From Vulcanisaeta distributa JCM 11217 (GTDB lineage Archaea; Thermoproteota; Thermoprotei; Thermoproteales; Thermocladiaceae), in the NCBI RefSeq assembly GCF_001316005.1, contig NZ_BBBJ01000003.1:1-64000 (forward strand): a stretch of DNA of 64,000 nucleotides, read 5' to 3'. The position numbers were made by a program, and so were the translations under genes. A model generated the notes under the pieces. The model did not search any database. It was not told the origin of the DNA and was given only the letters and a program-made list of their open reading frames with translations. Of this stretch, positions 44,033 through 53,016 are shown one piece after another (the stretch's first letter is position 1; every line of letters begins with the position of its first letter).

Positions 44033-44971
44033 TCATAGAAACAGTGAATTATAAAGTATGGCATAAATCGTTGCCAATAAGCGAGGTAATGGCTTCCTCC
44101 TCATAAGTGATACATTCGCTGCTAAATAAGCGGGTAAAGATACATTAGCACCTAGTCTCTTAAGCCTAAAGTACATACTTGACCTATCAAAGTGAAGCCA
44201 GAACTCACTCCAAAAACCCGGTTTTCTCGTTAATGACTCTCTATGACTCTCTATATGCCAGACGATGGGTGCTATTTTATTATCTAAAACGTGGTATGAG
44301 GAATAACCTCTCTTAATCACGTAATATGCCACATAAGACTCAAAGTGAAAACCTCTCCTGCTGCCTATGTATGCTTTGCTTAAATTCAATTCCCTTAATA
44401 TATCAGACTTAAAGCCCATATTCATTCCGATTAATAATACTGATTTTACAATAGGGCCTATGCACGGCTTTGAACCAGGAAAACCACTAACTGATAACCA
44501 GCGGCAGTAATCATGAAGCTCCTTAAGCGGCTTCCTATAGAATACGTCTTTTGTTATCTCATTACTAAATAATAACTCATTCGTTAATTTAACTTCTCCA
44601 TTAACTACGTAAGCCTTATATGATAAACCACCAATCGCGCCCGCATCTGTTAATTTACTAAATAATTCTATGTATCTTCTTACCCAATCCTCATGTGGCA
44701 CTGCATCATCATCAATAAACAGCAGTAAATCGCCGTCAGCCTCTTTAATACCCATGTCATAAGCATCTATTGCATATCCTCTTTCCTGGATTATGACCCT
44801 TATATTTAGTTTGTCCTCATAACGCCTAATCACGTCCTCACTACCATCGCCTGACGGCTTCAATACGATGATTACCTCATGAGGCTTAATGGATTGATTG
44901 ACCAAGCCATTTAATAGGTATGGTAATGACCAAGCCCTCTTATACGTAGGCACTATAACAGAAACCCTCAC
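44033..44971 (-). CDS. family 2 glycosyltransferase
   Basis: This 312-residue GT-A enzyme begins MRVSVIVPTYKRAWSLPYLL, with EVIIVLKPSGDGS and DLLLFIDDDAVPHEDW (the D-x-D metal site). A C-terminal hydrophobic patch (LLATIYAILYNSLFL) may be a membrane contact. Its start overlaps the stop of the upstream gene by four bases. The region from about 44.0 to 46.6 kb has no G/C run of five or more and is visibly AT-richer than its surroundings, which may indicate later acquisition. Confidence 0.85.
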   Translation of the reverse strand: MRVSVIVPTYKRAWSLPYLLNGLVNQSIKPHEVIIVLKPSGDGSEDVIRRYEDKLNIRVIIQERGYAIDAYDMGIKEADGDLLLFIDDDAVPHEDWVRRYIELFSKLTDAGAIGGLSYKAYVVNGEVKLTNELLFSNEITKDVFYRKPLKELHDYCRWLSVSGFPGSKPCIGPIVKSVLLIGMNMGFKSDILRELNLSKAYIGSRRGFHFESYVAYYVIKRGYSSYHVLDNKIAPIVWHIESHRESLTRKPGFWSEFWLHFDRSSMYFRLKRLGANVSLPAYLAANVSLMRRKPLPRLLATIYAILYNSLFL

Positions 44972-45834
44972 TTAAAGTCACCGGCACTCATGATATTACT
45001 TAAGTTCTTGATTGTTGATAAGAAGTACTTAACCCTATACCTAATGAACTCCCGCCTATGAAACTCCTTATATAACTCCTTGGCAAATTGGTAATGAGCG
45101 GCAGCAACTAATAATTCGGTAGCTTTACCTAAGGTTGAACCATGGTGATAATGATGACTAGCTATTGTCCAGGGAATCTCCCTAATGCCCATTAGAAAGG
45201 CGAGAATTCCAAGCAGTGTTTCATCACTTATGAAGTTTCTTAACCATGGGTCAACCCTATTTAATGCCCTTTCAACCCTAGCTATCAATTCAATGTCAGG
45301 CAACCTCATGAAGGTAACTACCTGTTTAGGACCTATGAAGAATACTGAGCCACCCCTAAACATGCCACTGATTGAGTCATCATAAACCTTATACGCATAA
45401 ACAGGCCTTACGCCATCAGGTAATTTAATGTCGTTTATTTTTCGACTCCTAATTAGGAAATGCCTTGGATTTCTCCTCCACGCCTCCTCATCAAGTATTG
45501 TGTATATCGGTCCCTGCACATTTAATAATTTATGGACATCCACCAATAATGGCTCAACTACATTATCGCTATCGACAACCATGACCTCACCACCCAAGTT
45601 CTGGAAATCCCTGAGCATCGATAGCCATGTATTATTCCTGTTTCGCCAGTTACCTACCCTGACCTCGATTTCATTAGGCACAACCTTACTGATTATTTCT
45701 TTCTGTTTCTCGCGATAAACATTATCTATGTAGACGATGGCATCTCTCGGTTTTAATATCTCGACGTTTCTCATGAAGTATTCATTAATCTCGTGAATCC
45801 TGTAAAAGGGTAAATACGTAACTAGGGTAACCAT
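44968..45834 (-). CDS. probable glycosyltransferase, GT-A fold
   Basis: This 288-residue protein opens MVTLVTYLPFYRIHEINEYF. The segment LGGEVMVVDSDNVVEPLLVD supplies a D-S-D metal motif after a beta strand, and HFLIRSRKINDIKLPDG follows. I do not recognise the exact family. It is coupled to the GT2 gene downstream (ATGA overlap) and divergent from the GT4 gene at 45874, so a role in the same glycan pathway is likely. Confidence 0.6.
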   Translation of the reverse strand: MVTLVTYLPFYRIHEINEYFMRNVEILKPRDAIVYIDNVYREKQKEIISKVVPNEIEVRVGNWRNRNNTWLSMLRDFQNLGGEVMVVDSDNVVEPLLVDVHKLLNVQGPIYTILDEEAWRRNPRHFLIRSRKINDIKLPDGVRPVYAYKVYDDSISGMFRGGSVFFIGPKQVVTFMRLPDIELIARVERALNRVDPWLRNFISDETLLGILAFLMGIREIPWTIASHHYHHGSTLGKATELLVAAAHYQFAKELYKEFHRREFIRYRVKYFLSTIKNLSNIMSAGDFK

Positions 45835-45873
45835 TCAATAACCCTTTAAAGGAAGGGCATATTTAAATTATTT

Positions 45874-47035
45874 GTGAAAACGTTGATTTACTGGGCACTA
45901 AGTGGTATAGGCGGAATTCAGAGGTTCAATGCATTGTTGACAAGGGCCTTACTGGACCTTGGTATTGAGACCTCGGCGCTAATCCCATCGTCACTTAATT
46001 TAAGAGATATCGAGGATTACCATGGCGTCGAGATAAAAGACGCACGCATTATTAAATATGGAACCACTAACTGCAAAGGAGCTTACTGTAACTTAATTAA
46101 TAATATTCAGGGTAACATCGCCCTGGCAGGTATAGCGGGTAGTTATGATTTAGTGTTTATAGACACTCTATTTCTTTATCCAGCTAGTAATATATTGATT
46201 AAAAAGCTTAATTATATTTATTATATACATGGTGCCATAATGACTAATAAGCCGAGGCCAGTATTAACGTTTAAGCCGCATAGGTTGCTTTTGCATGCAT
46301 TGTTAAGTGCCCTATCTAACTATAGGATACTTAGTGCCAGGGATAGGGTGTACGCCAATAGCCTATTCACCGCGATGCTATCTAAGGACGCCCTTGGTTA
46401 CATGCCGAAGATTCTGTATCCGCCCGTTGACATTAACAGGGTCATTAAGTATGCGGGTGATAAGGAACCAATTGTTAGTATGCTCGCTAGGTTTGGTAGT
46501 GCTAAGGGTTGGGACTTCGCAATAACAATATTTAGTGAGGCACTCCGTAAATGCGGCATTAATGATGCTAGGCTTTACTTAATGGGTTCTGTGGGTGACA
46601 TGGTTGAGGCTAGGTATGTGAAGCACTTACTTGAGTTATCAAGGAGGCTCGGCATTGCTAATAGGGTTAAGGTCTTAATCAACCCGGGGGGGATTAACGA
46701 TGTGTATAAGGTGCTTAGTAGGTCTATGGTTTTCATACACGTTAGGCCTAATGAACCCTTTGGCATAGTGGTCGTTGAGGCCATGGCGGCAGGTGCAGTG
46801 CCAATTGTTCATAAGTCTGGTGGTCCTTGGTTCGACATAATAAGCATGGGTAAGTACGGCTATGGGTATTCAAATAAGGAGGAAGCCGTGGAGGCCTTAT
46901 GCAAGGTTTTAACAAGCGATAGGGAGTTTAATAGATTAAGTAACTTAGTGAGGGAGAGGGCTGGGGGGGGATTTCTCATACGAGAAGTTTAGAGATAGGG
47001 TTAAGGAGGTTATTTCTGGGTTCGTGGGTTATTAA
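45874..47035 (+). CDS. family 4 glycosyltransferase, C-terminal frameshift
   Basis: A GTG start at 45874 lies about 20 bases after ATATTTAAAT. It has PIVSMLGRFGSAKGWDFAIT-like donor-site sequence (SMLARFGSAKGWDF), NEPFGIVVVEAMAAGAVPIV and HKSGGPWFD. The G8 at 46963 (four or seven fit) cuts the C-terminus; corrected, it continues FSYEKFRDRVKEVISGFVGY to a stop at 47035. The G7 at 46686 gives NPGGIND. About 387 residues. It is a paralogue of the 42660 gene and divergent from the adjacent glycosyltransferases. Confidence 0.85.
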
Positions 47036-47058
47036 GAGTGTGCTTTCGTAGTGTGTTG

Positions 47059-47078
47059 CGTTTAGAAATTTCTAAATG
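47059..47078 (-). repeat. 20-bp palindromic site, copy 1
   Basis: CGTTTAGAAATTTCTAAATG, matching the 20-bp palindrome with one change. Flanking bases (TTG before, TGG after) match the other copies in the reverse orientation. It lies 38 bases after the 3' end of the three-gene minus-strand cassette. Confidence 0.85.
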
Positions 47079-47116
47079 TGGTGAAATAAGGTTTCTTGTC
47101 ATGACTTGGTCTTGGT

Positions 47117-47725
47117 TTATTGTGTTTGTTTTATGTTTTCTATGAATTTGTTTGTGGCTTCTCTCACTATGTCGTTCCACGTGAGTGTTTTCCTGCCTGT
47201 GAGTGCCCTTGTTATGTGGTCTATGCTTGCTGCTTCTTCGAAGGATTTGTTTAGTGCGTTTGTTAGTTCGTTCATCAGCTTATTGAGGTTGTCCAACGGG
47301 TTTGAGGTTGCCCTGGGTATTATGAACATGCCCAGTTCCTTTATCCTCCCTGGTCTCGTCGCGGCTAGGGTGTCCACCACGTACTTGCTGGATAATTGAA
47401 TGGCCCTGCCCCTACTTATGAACCTTAACTCTGCGTACCTGGACACGGCCTTGAGTAGGTGCGGTAGTGCCGCACGTAGTACTGCCCTGACGCCGGCATT
47501 ACCACCGAGCCTGACGATGTCCCTATTAATGCCTGGGTGCCTGTACAGGTCGCTCGCCAACTGCCTGTATATTTGGGAGTAGTAAATGGGTAGCGAGCGC
47601 GTGATGTCTCTAAAGTCATCACCATTACTAACCCTGACCCAGTTAATGAACCTGGCGAGGGGGGGCCTCGTGATTGGGAAGCCCAGGGCAGTCCTCACGC
47701 TGATGCTGTAGTTTAGGTAAGCCAT
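47117..47725 (-). CDS. uncharacterised protein, third gene of palindrome-bounded cassette
   Basis: This 202-residue protein begins MAYLNYSISVRTALGFPITR, is rich in helices and basic residues, and ends ATNKFIENIKQTQ. No family is recognised. It follows the second cassette gene by seven bases. The G7 at 47659 gives RPPL. The segment AVLRAALPHLLKAVSRYAELR could be an amphipathic or nucleic-acid-binding helix pair. Function in a mobile or defence cassette is inference from context only. Confidence 0.55.
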   Translation of the reverse strand: MAYLNYSISVRTALGFPITRPPLARFINWVRVSNGDDFRDITRSLPIYYSQIYRQLASDLYRHPGINRDIVRLGGNAGVRAVLRAALPHLLKAVSRYAELRFISRGRAIQLSSKYVVDTLAATRPGRIKELGMFIIPRATSNPLDNLNKLMNELTNALNKSFEEAASIDHITRALTGRKTLTWNDIVREATNKFIENIKQTQ

Positions 47726-47732
47726 GAAATTA

Positions 47733-48231
47733 TCAACGAAGCCCCCTGAGGACTTCCTCGGGCCTACTCACGAGCCTTATTAAAGCCGTGAAGCTCTCAA
47801 CCCTAGATTCACCGACGTAGCCAAACACCGAGAGCACGATGTCAGGCCCGCCACTAAAGCCCAGGGCCTCGGATAGGCCGCGGCTTGGGTAAACCGTTAA
47901 GAAGACGCTGACCTTGGCATTATCCAGCTCACCACCAATGACGGCCCTAAACCCGCGAGTCAACTTAACTGCACCGCTTTCCCCCCTTAACGCCCTTTAT
48001 TACTTCACCCACGTCGACGTTATCGAGATTTGTTGTCAGGAAGTTAAGGTCCAACTCCCTCACCTTATTGCTTGGTTCGTCCTCCCAAATGTACGAGCTA
48101 ACCCTCTCAAACCTACCCAACCTATTAATGGCGTTTATCAGTGCTAACCCGAGGTAAAGCGACGCCTTAAGCTACCCGCCCTCGTCAATCCATACCTGGG
48201 GGCTCAGAAGCTTGACCCCCCCAATAGTCAT
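47733..48231 (-). CDS. uncharacterised protein, second gene of cassette, frameshift and in-frame stop
   Basis: The start at 48231 overlaps the first gene's stop by four bases. It reads MTIGVKLLSPQVWIDEGG, then an in-frame TAG at 48172, then LKASLYLGLALINAINRLGR, SSYIWEDEPSNKVRELDLNF and, after the C6 at 47981 (five fit), ESGAVKLTRGFRAVIGGELD and VSVFGYVGESRVESFTALIR-like sequence. About 165 residues. I do not recognise it. The TAG and frameshift may be errors or signs of decay. Confidence 0.45.
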
Positions 48232-48794
48232 ACTCTCATCACCCCCCCGAGTACCGCATTATCGATCTTAACGGCATCATCCCTATCATCCTTCCTAACC
48301 CTAATCACCACTAACTCACCACCCAACTCCAATGCCTGAGACTCCCTGATAAACCTTACACTACGAACCTTCAACCTCAATTTACGAATTAACTTTCCCT
48401 TAAAATCGCCGTAATGCCCACTAGGTAATACCACGATTAAGTACTTGGGACTAACATCCCTCTTAAGCACTCTCCCTATCAGGGAGACACTGCCACGTAA
48501 CTTATCCTCCAAGTCCTCAACCGCCGAAGCGCCGGTTGATATGCATAGCTTAAAATCAATTAGGAAATCTCCGCGCTCAGTATCAAGGTAAACATCACAA
48601 TACCTCTCACCATACCTAAGATCCCTTAACGCCAAGTCGTCGAGGCAGTAAATCTCCCTAACCCCAGCATTCCTGATGAAGTCCCGAAATGAACTACTAT
48701 TAACAACGCCTTGGTAAACCCCACCATGCTCCTTATCATGCCTAACCCCCCCGCAATCAACAACCTTACTAAGTAATTCATCGACGCTCACCAT
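48228..48794 (-). CDS. uncharacterised protein with PD-(D/E)XK-like segment, first gene of cassette
   Basis: I chose the start MVSVDELLSKVVDCGGVRHD (48794) because a longer version adds a hydrophobic leader without promoter support. The segment CDVYLDTERGDFLIDFKLCI contains D and D-F-K in the spacing of PD-(D/E)XK nucleases, followed by an alpha/beta pattern (KYLIVVLPSGHYGDFKGK). About 189 residues. C7 at 48242 and 48746 add Gly. It overlaps the second gene by four bases. The nuclease reading is tentative. Confidence 0.5.
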   Translation of the reverse strand: MVSVDELLSKVVDCGGVRHDKEHGGVYQGVVNSSSFRDFIRNAGVREIYCLDDLALRDLRYGERYCDVYLDTERGDFLIDFKLCISTGASAVEDLEDKLRGSVSLIGRVLKRDVSPKYLIVVLPSGHYGDFKGKLIRKLRLKVRSVRFIRESQALELGGELVVIRVRKDDRDDAVKIDNAVLGGVMRV

Positions 48795-49131
48795 AATCAC
48801 CAAATAATTACTAAGCATTAAGATTATTAAAGCACTAAGGAAAAGATCACGCAAGCCACGCCATTGATTAATTACGTTTAAGGACACTTAATGAAGGCTA
48901 ATGGCCATGTTATACCCTTAGCCGAGACACGGTCATTAAGCACCCTGCACACTTCAGCGAGCACGAACCATAATCAACCCAAAGTGTCATTGACAATGCC
49001 CCCCCAACTGCGCAACTGACTGAGTAAGCACAATCACGGCCTAGGTAATGTAAGGCATGGGGAGGAAAGTAGGGGAAATTACGAGAAACAGGCGATGGAT
49101 GGGGCACGATTAGTGGTTTTATTGCACGTCA
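48795..49131. other. intergenic stretch between cassette and palindrome 2
   Basis: No supported gene. AT-rich sequence just upstream of 48794 on the minus strand (CTTTAATAATCTTA) can serve as the cassette promoter. A C7 run lies at 48999. Confidence 0.4.
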
Positions 49132-49151
49132 CGTTTAGAAATTTCTAAACG
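49132..49151 (+). repeat. 20-bp palindromic site, copy 2
   Basis: CGTTTAGAAATTTCTAAACG, a perfect 20-bp palindrome, preceded by CA and followed by CAA. Orientation judged by the flanks is opposite to copy 1. Confidence 0.9.
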
Positions 49152-49342
49152 CAAAAATTGAAAAAATACCTACCGCAACCCTGGATTATGCGCATCGGTT
49201 CCATGCCGTGCAGCATAGCAGTAAGTAATGCAGGGCATGCATCCACGAAATTAAGTAACGCGCTGCTCAGCAACTTAGTGGGTGCCGTGCCGATTAGTGG
49301 CATGGCGCGTGGTTACGTGGGTTGGTTGTTGAGGGGGGGGCA

Positions 49343-49362
49343 GGTTTAGAAATTTCTAAACG
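49343..49362 (-). repeat. 20-bp palindromic site, copy 3
   Basis: GGTTTAGAAATTTCTAAACG, one change from the palindrome. The flank TGG after it places it in the same orientation as copy 1. G8 runs lie on both sides (49333 and 49368). It is 79 bases after the 3' end of the zinc-ribbon gene. Confidence 0.85.
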
Positions 49363-49441
49363 TGGTTGGGGGGGGTTGGAGAATTAACATGGCTTGCCCG
49401 TGGTTGTGGTTGTTTTGAGTGTTTTGGTTTTGCCTGCTTAG

Positions 49442-49833
49442 TTATTGGCTTTGTATTAGTTTGTTTATGTATTCTATCCATGGTGTTATTGCCACTGCTA
49501 TCTCTGGGTATTTCTGTGTTGCTGTTGTTATTAATTCCGCCGTTGCCTTCATTATCTCCTCAATGACGTTTATGGTGTCCTCCCTGCCCAGTCTCTCCTC
49601 TGTTATTGCCTTCGTGATCTCCTCCATGTATTTCAACTCCCTATTGACGTCCACCGCGCCCCCCTAACCACTATCTTATTCGTCCTAGTCCCATACTTAT
49701 AGTGCAGAGGCCCCCCCAGGTGGTGCTGGGTGCCGTCGGCGTGCACGGCGACGTAGTAGATATTCGAACTCTTACCAACCCTGTAAATCCCCCCCTTAAT
49801 CGGTGCGCCGCACCTCGGGCACCTGCCCTGCAT
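49442..49833 (-). CDS. zinc-ribbon plus helical-tail protein, frameshifted
   Basis: Two ORFs join if the C6 at 49659-49664 has four bases. The protein starts MQGRCPRCGAPIKGGIYRVG with one CxxC pair, then YYVAVHADGTQHHLG (a possible His ligand), and continues KIVVRGAVDVNRELKYMEEI with a helical tail ending WIEYINKLIQSQ. About 129 residues. C7 at 49711 and 49789 each add a Gly. Similar short zinc-ribbon proteins occur near ATPase genes in crenarchaea; the function is unknown. Confidence 0.65.
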
Positions 49834-49937
49834 ATCATTGCTTATTTTAGCTAATGGGTTTATAAACTTTACTCATTAATTCAATTTTACATGAGTATAA
49901 ATAATTAATAATTATTAATTAAATATATGAAATATCA

Positions 49938-50042
49938 ATGATAGTTAGTATGGATACCGTTGGGTTAAGTACTACGATTATTGACGCTAATGCCTCAACT
50001 CGAGTTGAGGTGCATGACCATAATGTGATGGTTGAGTTTTGA
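49938..50042 (+). CDS. possible 34-residue ORF containing a palindrome
   Basis: MIVSMDTVGLSTTIIDANAS continues to a stop at 50042. An AT-rich stretch (49900-49930) could be its promoter. An 18-bp perfect palindrome lies inside. It may be a leader peptide or non-coding DNA. Confidence 0.25.
   Translation: MIVSMDTVGLSTTIIDANASTRVEVHDHNVMVEF
49993..50010. repeat. 18-bp perfect palindrome
   Basis: CCTCAACTCGAGTTGAGG reads the same on both strands. It is different from the TTTAGAAATTTCTAAA family. A dimeric protein binding site is possible; I saw no second copy. Confidence 0.6.
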
Positions 50043-50386
50043 TTACCTGAGTCGTTATAATAAAGGGTGGTCTACCGTGGCTACTAATCATGAGCAAACC
50101 CACCTACCTCCTTGACTCCATTAGTCATTCTCGAGTTCATTAGGTCGCCTTACCTGGCCTCATCTCCTCAATCCGCGGCATTCCTAGTTAATCCTCATTA
50201 AGAAATCCAAATACTGAACTAGACCTAACCAACGACTCTAAAACTCACGTTAATGTAATCCTACTACTCTGCTTAGGCAAAGGCCTCGTCGGGCTTCGGC
50301 ACTCACAGTTCGGGATTAAATTAACCCCCCCTAAATACTTATTGAGGCCGCGTTGTTGAGGGTGGCGTTGGATTACTGTCATTGAC
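50043..50386. other. intergenic stretch
   Basis: No supported gene. A C7 run lies at 50325. The right end meets the 3' end of the minus-strand ATPase. Short frames are present but none is convincing. Confidence 0.4.
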
Positions 50387-51414
50387 CTACCGCCCATGCG
50401 TTTCCAGAGTCCTTTTCACGGCCTCTCTATGGAGTGGTGTTTGCCAGGCAACGTGCCTGCCTATGCCTAGTTCTGGGTCCTTCTCTGGTGGTGGTTGGTC
50501 GATCCATAGGTATGGCTTCCTGCCTGATATGTCGAGTGCCAGGTTTAGTTCTATTAGTTTGTTCATTAGTGGTATTCCCTCCCTACTCATGAGTACGTCC
50601 GGGTCATCCACAGCCTCCACCAACACGCGCCTCTCATCACTGCCTAATGAATTAATGAATATGTCGATGCCCCCCTACCCCCCCTAATGACCCCCCCTCA
50701 ATCACCCTATCACTGTTCCAACCAGCCCCCCCATATAATTCCTCGAGCATCCTTGGGTTACCACCGGTTATCCTCCATACTTCGTCGAATCCCGGCTTAT
50801 CTCCGGGCACTTGTTCGTAGAGTTGCTTGAATCCTTCCCTATTCATGTTCCACATTGGCGTTATTTCAGCCACGCGTGCCTACCGATCTCGCGCCTCGAG
50901 ACTCCCTCACTCGTAGCCACTATTGCTACTATCCTCTCGTACGTCTCGGGCGGGTACTCGATTAGGTTCAGTAGGGCCTTAACGTACAGCGCGGACTCCC
51001 TGACTCCAATTACTTGGAAGGCGTCGTCTATGATGACCGCTATCCTACCCCTCGTTAACTTAATTAGCTCCTTGGCAATATCGAAGGCCAACCAAGCCAA
51101 CCTACCAAGGGCATTCTGGGCAATGGCCTCCCTGGCCAGTGTGATGAATTTACTCCTTAAATCAGCGATGTTGAACTCAGCGAGAACCTCCTTGTTAGGT
51201 ATATTGATGTAGATCACGTCAAAGCCAAGCTCCTTAAGCATCTCCACCGACTGTAGGAGCCATGCCGTCTTTCCGCAGCCCTCAGGGCCATAAACCACCT
51301 GCACTGGGAATGTGCCCCCCTCTCGGCCCAATCCCTAACCTGCCCAAGGGCCCTCTCCCTATCTATGAACTCCACCTGGGTATTGGCGAAACTAAGCCTA
51401 ACCCTCCTCACCAT
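50387..51414 (-). CDS. archaeal ATPase (P-loop), frameshifted; paralogue of 53691
   Basis: The start MVRRVRLSFANTQVEFIDRE is followed by VVYGPEGCGKTAWLLQSVEM (Walker A), GRIAVIIDDAFQVIG (Walker B), ESALYVKALLNLIEYPPETY and the conserved MWNMNREGFKQLYEQ. Breaks: C6 51315 (four fit), a missing G near 50873, and the cluster C6 50670, C7 50678 and C7 50691. Comparison with the paralogue INRFVRGKELI shows the cluster should read VIRGRGIDIF. About 340 residues when joined. It lies within the interval bounded by palindromes 3 and 4. Role unknown. Confidence 0.75.
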
Positions 51415-51807
51415 ATTAATCCCTAAGCCCACCCTTTTATCCCTTCTCAACTTAATTAAGGACTCCATGAACATGCAATGAACCATAAGTCCATCAAGTG
51501 CATTGCGTAGGGATTAGGACGCATTAATACTCATAAAACATAACTTCCCAATAGGGAAGTGATGATTTTGAAAATTACTAGCAATGAGGTAATTACTAGG
51601 AATGCCTATCTACGATGGTTTAGGCCTTAAACTGCGCGCTCCATGCATGAGGGGGGGAGGGTTTTAAGGCGTTGCGGGTTAATTATAAGTCGTTAATTAG
51701 TATAGCTCCTATAAAGGCTTGAGTGATTATTCCATATTCGCTAAATCACTAAATCCATAAGGCCTACTCAGCGTGAGACCTTTATCGATTAATTTGCTAA
51801 CGCCCAT
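51415..51807. other. intergenic stretch
   Basis: No supported gene beyond the ATPase leader. A G7 run lies at 51651, followed by AT-rich DNA (51675-51735). The minus-strand HEPN-like gene ends at 51808. Confidence 0.4.
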
Positions 51808-52386
51808 TCACTTAATGGCTTTCCTTAATTCATTTAGTGCGTTCTCGAGTTCGTTGCTCCACTTTATCCTCTGCTTTAGGTTCTCGATTCTATTCGCCAA
51901 CTCCCTTACGAGGCCCGCCACGGCCACCGCAGCCTCCTGTCTATCCCTGAACTTTGATAGGGCTAGGTCTGGGTCTGGACCATTATATTGGTAGTCATGT
52001 AGGTTAAGTGCCATGGCAGTTACAAAGGATAATCCGCTATATCCAATCCCCCCCTCAAGCATTTGAGACAGTGATATCATTCTACTCGTTGGTACTCTGG
52101 GTACTGCCCTCTCCATTAACCACTTCCTCTCCTCCTCGGTTTTTGCCACCTGGAGTAATTTATCAAGCTCAAGCCTCAGTAAGGCGGCTAAAAACGCCCT
52201 CCATGCCTGGAAAGCCTTGCCGGCTGAGTTCCTGACCAAACCCCCCCTGCTTAAGAACTCAATGGCGAGCTTAGCCTCGATTAACGCCTCAAGCAACCTA
52301 GCCGCTATGTAATCCTCCGTGGTTGGCTTAGGCAAAGGCCTCTCAAGAACCTCCACACCCACACACCAATACCCAACCAGCTCCAT
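51808..52386 (-). CDS. PaREP-type HEPN-like protein
   Basis: This 192-residue helical protein reads RPLPKPTTEDYIAARLLEAL, then LVRNSAGKAFQAWRAFLAAL, a motif shared by a Thermoproteales family (GLxRNAAGKAFQAWKA), then VPRVPTSRMISLSQMLEG and LHDYQYNGPDPDLALSKF. R-N and the downstream H could belong to an HEPN RNase site, but the spacing is not canonical. C7 at 52048 and 52241 each add a Gly. It forms a pair with the PaREP1 gene upstream. Confidence 0.7.
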   Translation of the reverse strand: MELVGYWCVGVEVLERPLPKPTTEDYIAARLLEALIEAKLAIEFLSRGGLVRNSAGKAFQAWRAFLAALLRLELDKLLQVAKTEEERKWLMERAVPRVPTSRMISLSQMLEGGIGYSGLSFVTAMALNLHDYQYNGPDPDLALSKFRDRQEAAVAVAGLVRELANRIENLKQRIKWSNELENALNELRKAIK

Positions 52387-52491
52387 AAATAATTTACTTA
52401 CTTATTTGAGGATTACTCACTCACCTGTAGTAAACTCGTCGTTCTAAGCTTACCTCTATGGCACTTCACCAATCACACCATCACTAATTAA

Positions 52492-53016
52492 CTATTCCTT
52501 ACCCTCACCGCCCAGTATCTTCTGCGCTTCTTGAATCATCCTCTCTATGTCTGGCAGTCTCCTCCTGACCAATTCACTGTCAAGCTTTGCTTCGTGAAAT
52601 CCCCCCCAGACGTGTAGGTAATTCGCGGTGTCCCAAGCCTCCTCAAACCACTTACCAAGCCTATCAGCTATTGCCGCCACCGCCCTAGCCAGGTCGGTCA
52701 CCGTCCACCTACCCCCCCTACCCTCAACCCTACCCAATACGTCCTTCAGGTCGTAGTGTTGGGCGAGGGCCTTAACAACCTCCTCAGCAGCCTTGTGGAG
52801 CTTCTCGCTGGCCTGCACGGGGTCCTTATCAATGAGTTCCCTACCCTCATTAAGGTACTTAACGGCCAACTCAAGCCTAACCCTCACCGCCACCTCGGGG
52901 TCTAGGTTCAAGGCCTTTACCAACGCATCCACCACCAACTCGCCTATGTCGAGACCCCCCCTCCTCACAGCCTCATCATAGAGAGTCCTCGGCACGTCGA
53001 CGATCACGGTACTCAT
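52492..53016 (-). CDS. PaREP1 family (HEPN-like) protein
   Basis: This 174-residue paralogue of the 42114 gene starts MSTVIVDVPRTLYDEAVRRG and contains VRLELAVKYLNEGRELIDKD and PVQASEKLHKAAEEVVKALA, then NYLHVWGGFHEAKLD. Against its paralogue it carries one extra Gly at RRGGLDI (C7 52955) and at VWGGFHE (C7 52601); C7 52712 gives RGGRW. The frame is intact. The gene is upstream of the HEPN-like 51808 gene and may be cotranscribed with it. Confidence 0.85.
   Translation of the reverse strand: MSTVIVDVPRTLYDEAVRRGGLDIGELVVDALVKALNLDPEVAVRVRLELAVKYLNEGRELIDKDPVQASEKLHKAAEEVVKALAQHYDLKDVLGRVEGRGGRWTVTDLARAVAAIADRLGKWFEEAWDTANYLHVWGGFHEAKLDSELVRRRLPDIERMIQEAQKILGGEGKE

Noticed and set aside
47117-48794. 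Type I-A Cas proteins (Csa5/Cas8a)
   Set aside because: No motif supports it and no repeat array or cas1/cas3 gene is present.
49158-49349. 63-residue plus-strand ORF between palindromes 2 and 3
   Set aside because: It has no promoter, runs through a G8 into the palindrome and matches nothing; more likely non-coding.
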